Positions 61,424-64,000 of a DNA stretch of 64,000 bases are shown piece after piece (the first letter of the stretch is position 1; each line of letters begins with the position of its first letter). The position numbers and the translations under genes were made by a program. This DNA comes from Clostridia bacterium (GTDB lineage Bacteria > Bacillota > Clostridia > Christensenellales > UBA1242): NCBI GenBank assembly GCA_022793335.1, contig JAAWCQ010000004.1:124001-188000 (forward strand), given 5' to 3'. The notes below the pieces were generated by a model. The model made no database searches and had not been told where the DNA came from. It worked only from the letters and a program-made list of their open reading frames with translations.

Positions 61424-62338
61424 TTACATGTTATATTTTGAAAGAAAGCTATTGACCACTCTTTCGTATTCATATGCATTGTTTTTATATGAGCCCACAT
61501 GTCCACTATTTTTTCCGATATATACATCTTTTCTATTATCTGGCACCTGTGATGATAAATTATAAACCATTTCAGTGGGCACAATTTTATCACTGTCACC
61601 ATGAATAAACAAAATTGGCAATCGGCTGTTTTTAATCTTTGATGTCACATCAACCTTTTTCAAATCAAGCTCTTGCGACTTTTTTGTGTAATTATAAAAA
61701 ATATTATAACAAAGTTTTGACATAATTTTATGTTGCAAAAACATAAATTTAAGCTCTTTATCAGCATTATCGAAACCGCTATCTTCAATAGCAAGAACAA
61801 CATTACTTGGAAGCTGTTCACCAGCAGCAAGACATACACTGCTTGCACCAAGAGATACACCAAACAAAACAATCTTATAGTGATTTTTTAACTGCAATAG
61901 TTTTTCTATCCAAAGCTTTAAATCTTCACTTTCTTTTTGCCCCATAGTTATATCTCTTCCCTCACTTTCTCCATGAGAGCGCATATCAATAGCTAAAATA
62001 TCATAACCTTTCTTTTCAAAAAGTTTAACATATTTTGCCATGTGTCTATGATTGCCACCATAGCCATGAACAAGAAGCACAACCCTTCCGCAACTATTGT
62101 CTTTATAAAAACCACAAAGTTTGAGATTATCTGCACTTGTAATTGAAACTTTTTTAAAATCTCTGTCAAAAATTCCTTCTTCTTTATCATTTTCAAATAA
62201 AGCTTCAATTTTTTTCAACATTTTGCCCTTTCGAGTCAATATCAAACGATAAAGAATTGCCCCAACAATCAAATATACAGCTAAAAATAGCAGCATAAGA
62301 GTTAATAGAACAAAACATATCAACATAAACAATTTCAT
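61424..62338 (-). CDS. Membrane-anchored alpha/beta hydrolase
   Basis: 304 residues. An N-terminal transmembrane helix (about 5-30) is followed by an alpha/beta hydrolase fold: oxyanion segment LVHGYGGNHRHM (89-100), nucleophile Ser162 in FGVSLGASS, Asp in FIHGDSDKIVP (about 247) and His in GKNSGHVGSY (about 279). The fold resembles the YqkD/BEM46-like group. Substrate unknown. It is 9 nt downstream of the 62348 gene, so the two are likely one transcript. Confidence 0.85.
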   Translation of the reverse strand: MKLFMLICFVLLTLMLLFLAVYLIVGAILYRLILTRKGKMLKKIEALFENDKEEGIFDRDFKKVSITSADNLKLCGFYKDNSCGRVVLLVHGYGGNHRHMAKYVKLFEKKGYDILAIDMRSHGESEGRDITMGQKESEDLKLWIEKLLQLKNHYKIVLFGVSLGASSVCLAAGEQLPSNVVLAIEDSGFDNADKELKFMFLQHKIMSKLCYNIFYNYTKKSQELDLKKVDVTSKIKNSRLPILFIHGDSDKIVPTEMVYNLSSQVPDNRKDVYIGKNSGHVGSYKNNAYEYERVVNSFLSKYNM

Positions 62339-62347
62339 TTTTCACCC

Positions 62348-63310
62348 TTAAACAACTATTGCTTTTACGCTTTCGCCACTTTCAGCATCTTGATATGAAA
62401 GCCAATATCCAAATCCTTGAGGCTTCGCCTCTTCTAGTGGAAACCAAATTGGAAAGCCTGAAAGCTCTCTTGGCGCCATCTTTTGATAAACACCTGGCAC
62501 GCCATAACAAATATAAAGCAACTTCTCTCCTTCATAAATAAGCCCAAGCACATAATAATTTAAATCTTCATCAATATTTACTTTGACCCATTTTGAATTT
62601 GGCAACAACTTTTCCAAATATTCTTCACTTGGATTGTCTGCAAAAAGTTTATCAATTTGCGGTTTCATTTCTTGATAAAAATGTGTGTATTTTTCTTCTT
62701 CCTCACCCTCTTGCTCATCTTCCACATTATCATCTTGAAATACTTCATGTTTTAAAGATAATTCTTGCAAATTTGAATTTTCAAGATAATATCTTTTATA
62801 AATACAATTTTCACAATCTCCGCAAGAATTTTCTTCAATTTCAAGGCACTTGTCAATCTCTTCTTCAATTTCCTCTTTAAGCTCATCATCATATTCTACA
62901 CCATATTCATCAAGTGTTTCTTCAATTTTCTCAACAGAGTCTGCATCTTTCAACTTGTCAATCACCTGCGTAAATATTTCATCTTGATCCAAAAAACCTT
63001 CTACAGTGCCATATAATATTGGACTTGGCTCACCATTGACAAAATTTATCACAGCACATGAAAAATCATTGCTTATTTTGTCTATTTGACAGGCAAAAGT
63101 ATAAAGCATTTGCGAGCATCTTATAAGCCCTGCTTTTGCAACCTTTCCATCTTGATATAAGCCTAAACTTATAATTCCCTTTGGCTCTGTGCCAAAATTA
63201 TAAAGCCTTAATCTGCCTTTGGCCATCTGTCCGTCACACTCTAAAGTTAATACAGCCTTTTGAGAAGAATTGTCAACACCGTTTAAAACAATACTTTTCT
63301 TATTAAACAT
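62348..63310 (-). CDS. Unknown acidic protein with a Cys-rich centre
   Basis: 320 residues from the ATG at 63310, which has AGAGGTG upstream. The N-terminal part (KKSIVLNGVDNSSQKAVLTL then GTEPKGIISLGLYQDGKVAKAGL) is beta-rich; the middle is strongly acidic with CGDCENC (about 163-169); the C-terminus holds FPIWFPLEEAKPQGFGYWLSYQ. The C-terminal WFP-x-x-x-x-P-x-G-x-GYWL pattern looks like a conserved clostridial family, but I cannot name it. An inverted repeat spans its -10 box. Confidence 0.6.
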   Translation of the reverse strand: MFNKKSIVLNGVDNSSQKAVLTLECDGQMAKGRLRLYNFGTEPKGIISLGLYQDGKVAKAGLIRCSQMLYTFACQIDKISNDFSCAVINFVNGEPSPILYGTVEGFLDQDEIFTQVIDKLKDADSVEKIEETLDEYGVEYDDELKEEIEEEIDKCLEIEENSCGDCENCIYKRYYLENSNLQELSLKHEVFQDDNVEDEQEGEEEEKYTHFYQEMKPQIDKLFADNPSEEYLEKLLPNSKWVKVNIDEDLNYYVLGLIYEGEKLLYICYGVPGVYQKMAPRELSGFPIWFPLEEAKPQGFGYWLSYQDAESGESVKAIVV

Positions 63311-63316
63311 AAAAAT

Positions 63317-63345
63317 CACCTCTTTATATATTATACAAAGAGATG
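63317..63345. promoter_or_regulatory. Inverted repeat around the -10 box of the 62348 gene
   Basis: CACCTCTTT (63317-63325) and AAAGAGATG (63337-63345) are complementary except for one G-U. The 11-nt centre holds the -10 TATAAT (minus strand, 63329-63334). One arm also contains the ribosome binding site. Confidence 0.5.
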
Positions 63346-63452
63346 ACTTTTAATGAATTTAATATTGTGTCATATAATATGCATTTTTGTCGAAATCACT
63401 CGAATTATTTTTAACTATTTATATTGTCATTTACAATAAATCAAGCTTCTAT

Positions 63453-64000
63453 TTAATTAAAAGATTTTGTCATTTTTCTGGTGATTTTTCTTACTATTTC
63501 CTTAACATTAAAACCTGCTTTAGAATAAACTTCCTTTCCGTCTCCGCTGCCTTGATAATCTTCTACACCAATAAAAAGACCATCATCTCCAAGGTATTTA
63601 TACCAAGTAGCGTCATTTGAAGCCTCAATGGCAACTCTTAATGAAGCACCCTTTTGAAGCACTTTATTTTTATAAACAGTTGATTGTTTTTCAAAAATTT
63701 CAATACTTGGCATTGAAACCACACTAACATCATATTTTTTCATCAGCTCATTTGCAACCGATAATGCAAGTGACACCTCACTGCCTGTCGCATAAATAAC
63801 AATGTCAGCGTCCTTTCTTGCAGGTTTTAAAATATAACCGCCAAATTCAGCTTCTTTAAACTTCCCGTCCACAACCTCCATAGGCTGTTTAGAAAGGATA
63901 AAAGCAACAGGTCCGCCAGCTGTTAAATAATGCTTATAGCCAGCCATAAGCTCATTTCCATCACATGGTCTAAAAGTAGTAAGACCAATGATTGACCTTA
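63453..64000 (-). CDS. tkt: Transketolase, C-terminal part (runs off the right edge)
   Basis: The gene enters from beyond base 64000. The visible end reads SIIGLTTFRPCDGNELMAGYKHYL, then KPARKDADIVIYATGSEVSLAL and SMPSIEIFEKQ, matching the transketolase pyrimidine/C-terminal domains, with the final helices to KMTKSFN. About 182 residues of a roughly 660-residue protein are visible. It exchanges two-carbon units in the pentose phosphate pathway, next in logic to rpiB at 3053. Confidence 0.93.
   Translation of the reverse strand, partial: RSIIGLTTFRPCDGNELMAGYKHYLTAGGPVAFILSKQPMEVVDGKFKEAEFGGYILKPARKDADIVIYATGSEVSLALSVANELMKKYDVSVVSMPSIEIFEKQSTVYKNKVLQKGASLRVAIEASNDATWYKYLGDDGLFIGVEDYQGSGDGKEVYSKAGFNVKEIVRKITRKMTKSFN

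Overview
The window looks like a chromosomal segment of a low-GC, endospore-forming, anaerobic Firmicute of the class Clostridia, probably an uncultured gut-type lineage. The evidence is: very AT-rich DNA; strong GGAGG-type ribosome binding sites; a spoIIAA-spoIIAB-sigF operon, spoVAC-spoVAD-spoVAE and yunB; a DivIVA-family protein; pyruvate:ferredoxin oxidoreductase and oxygen-independent HemZ; and tRNA genes with encoded CCA. Naming a finer taxon would be guesswork. Most genes lie on the minus strand. No transposase, integrase, phage gene or CRISPR array was seen, so this is core chromosome, not an island.

Layout. 1-4261 (minus): trigger factor (cut by the window edge), two small membrane proteins, GAPDH, a glycosyltransferase-like membrane protein, RpiB, an arginine-phosphatase-like protein and RsfS, with a strong promoter in front of rsfS. 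4350-5156: a plus-strand membrane protein with an Mrr-like core. 5186-9917: YhbY, Obg, Nth, LysS, a lytic transglycosylase and a DUF3343 protein, the last divergent from a plus-strand cysteine desulfurase. 11232-19696: pnp/rpsO and the hemZ-relA-recJ group. 19897-23492: zinc-ribbon protein, rpoD, dnaG. 23681-31361: a sporulation block (yunB, spoVA genes, a Tyr/Asn-rich lipoprotein, a secreted GT80-like glycosyltransferase, the spoIIA operon). 31474-33845: an SDR, a candidate small RNA, a membrane protein and a small monooxygenase-like protein. 33984-34694: six tRNAs. 34928-42954: DivIVA-like, Lgt, a P-loop-less Rho paralogue, a metal exporter-like permease, a beta-helix repeat protein and a fused ABC transporter. 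43118-48000: ValS, a membrane protein, SPFH/NfeD pair. 48389-48800: three plus-strand tRNAs. 48988-64000: Nudix, a YhaN/YhaO-like pair, a beta-rich surface protein, a short AlaRS, TruA, PFOR, several unknown proteins, a hydrolase and the end of a transketolase.

Functionally the window mixes translation (LysS, ValS, AlaS, RpsO, RsfS, Obg, YhbY, TruA, nine tRNAs), replication, RNA and stringent control (DnaG, RpoD, PNPase, RelA, RecJ), central metabolism (GAPDH, RpiB, transketolase, PFOR) and sporulation.

The most unusual items are: (1) a membrane-anchored extracytoplasmic protein carrying the motif set of GT80 sialyltransferases, beside the sporulation genes and with an elaborate promoter; (2) a Rho paralogue in which the nucleotide-binding P-loop has been replaced; (3) a compact three-hairpin RNA candidate with a near-consensus promoter and a perfect 24-bp palindrome directly upstream; (4) a long RelA whose HD hydrolase half has lost its catalytic residues; (5) a short AlaRS without the C-terminal third; and (6) two genes whose promoters imply leaderless mRNAs. 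All coordinates and motifs come from reading the sequence by eye; family names come from remembered motifs, not from a database search.
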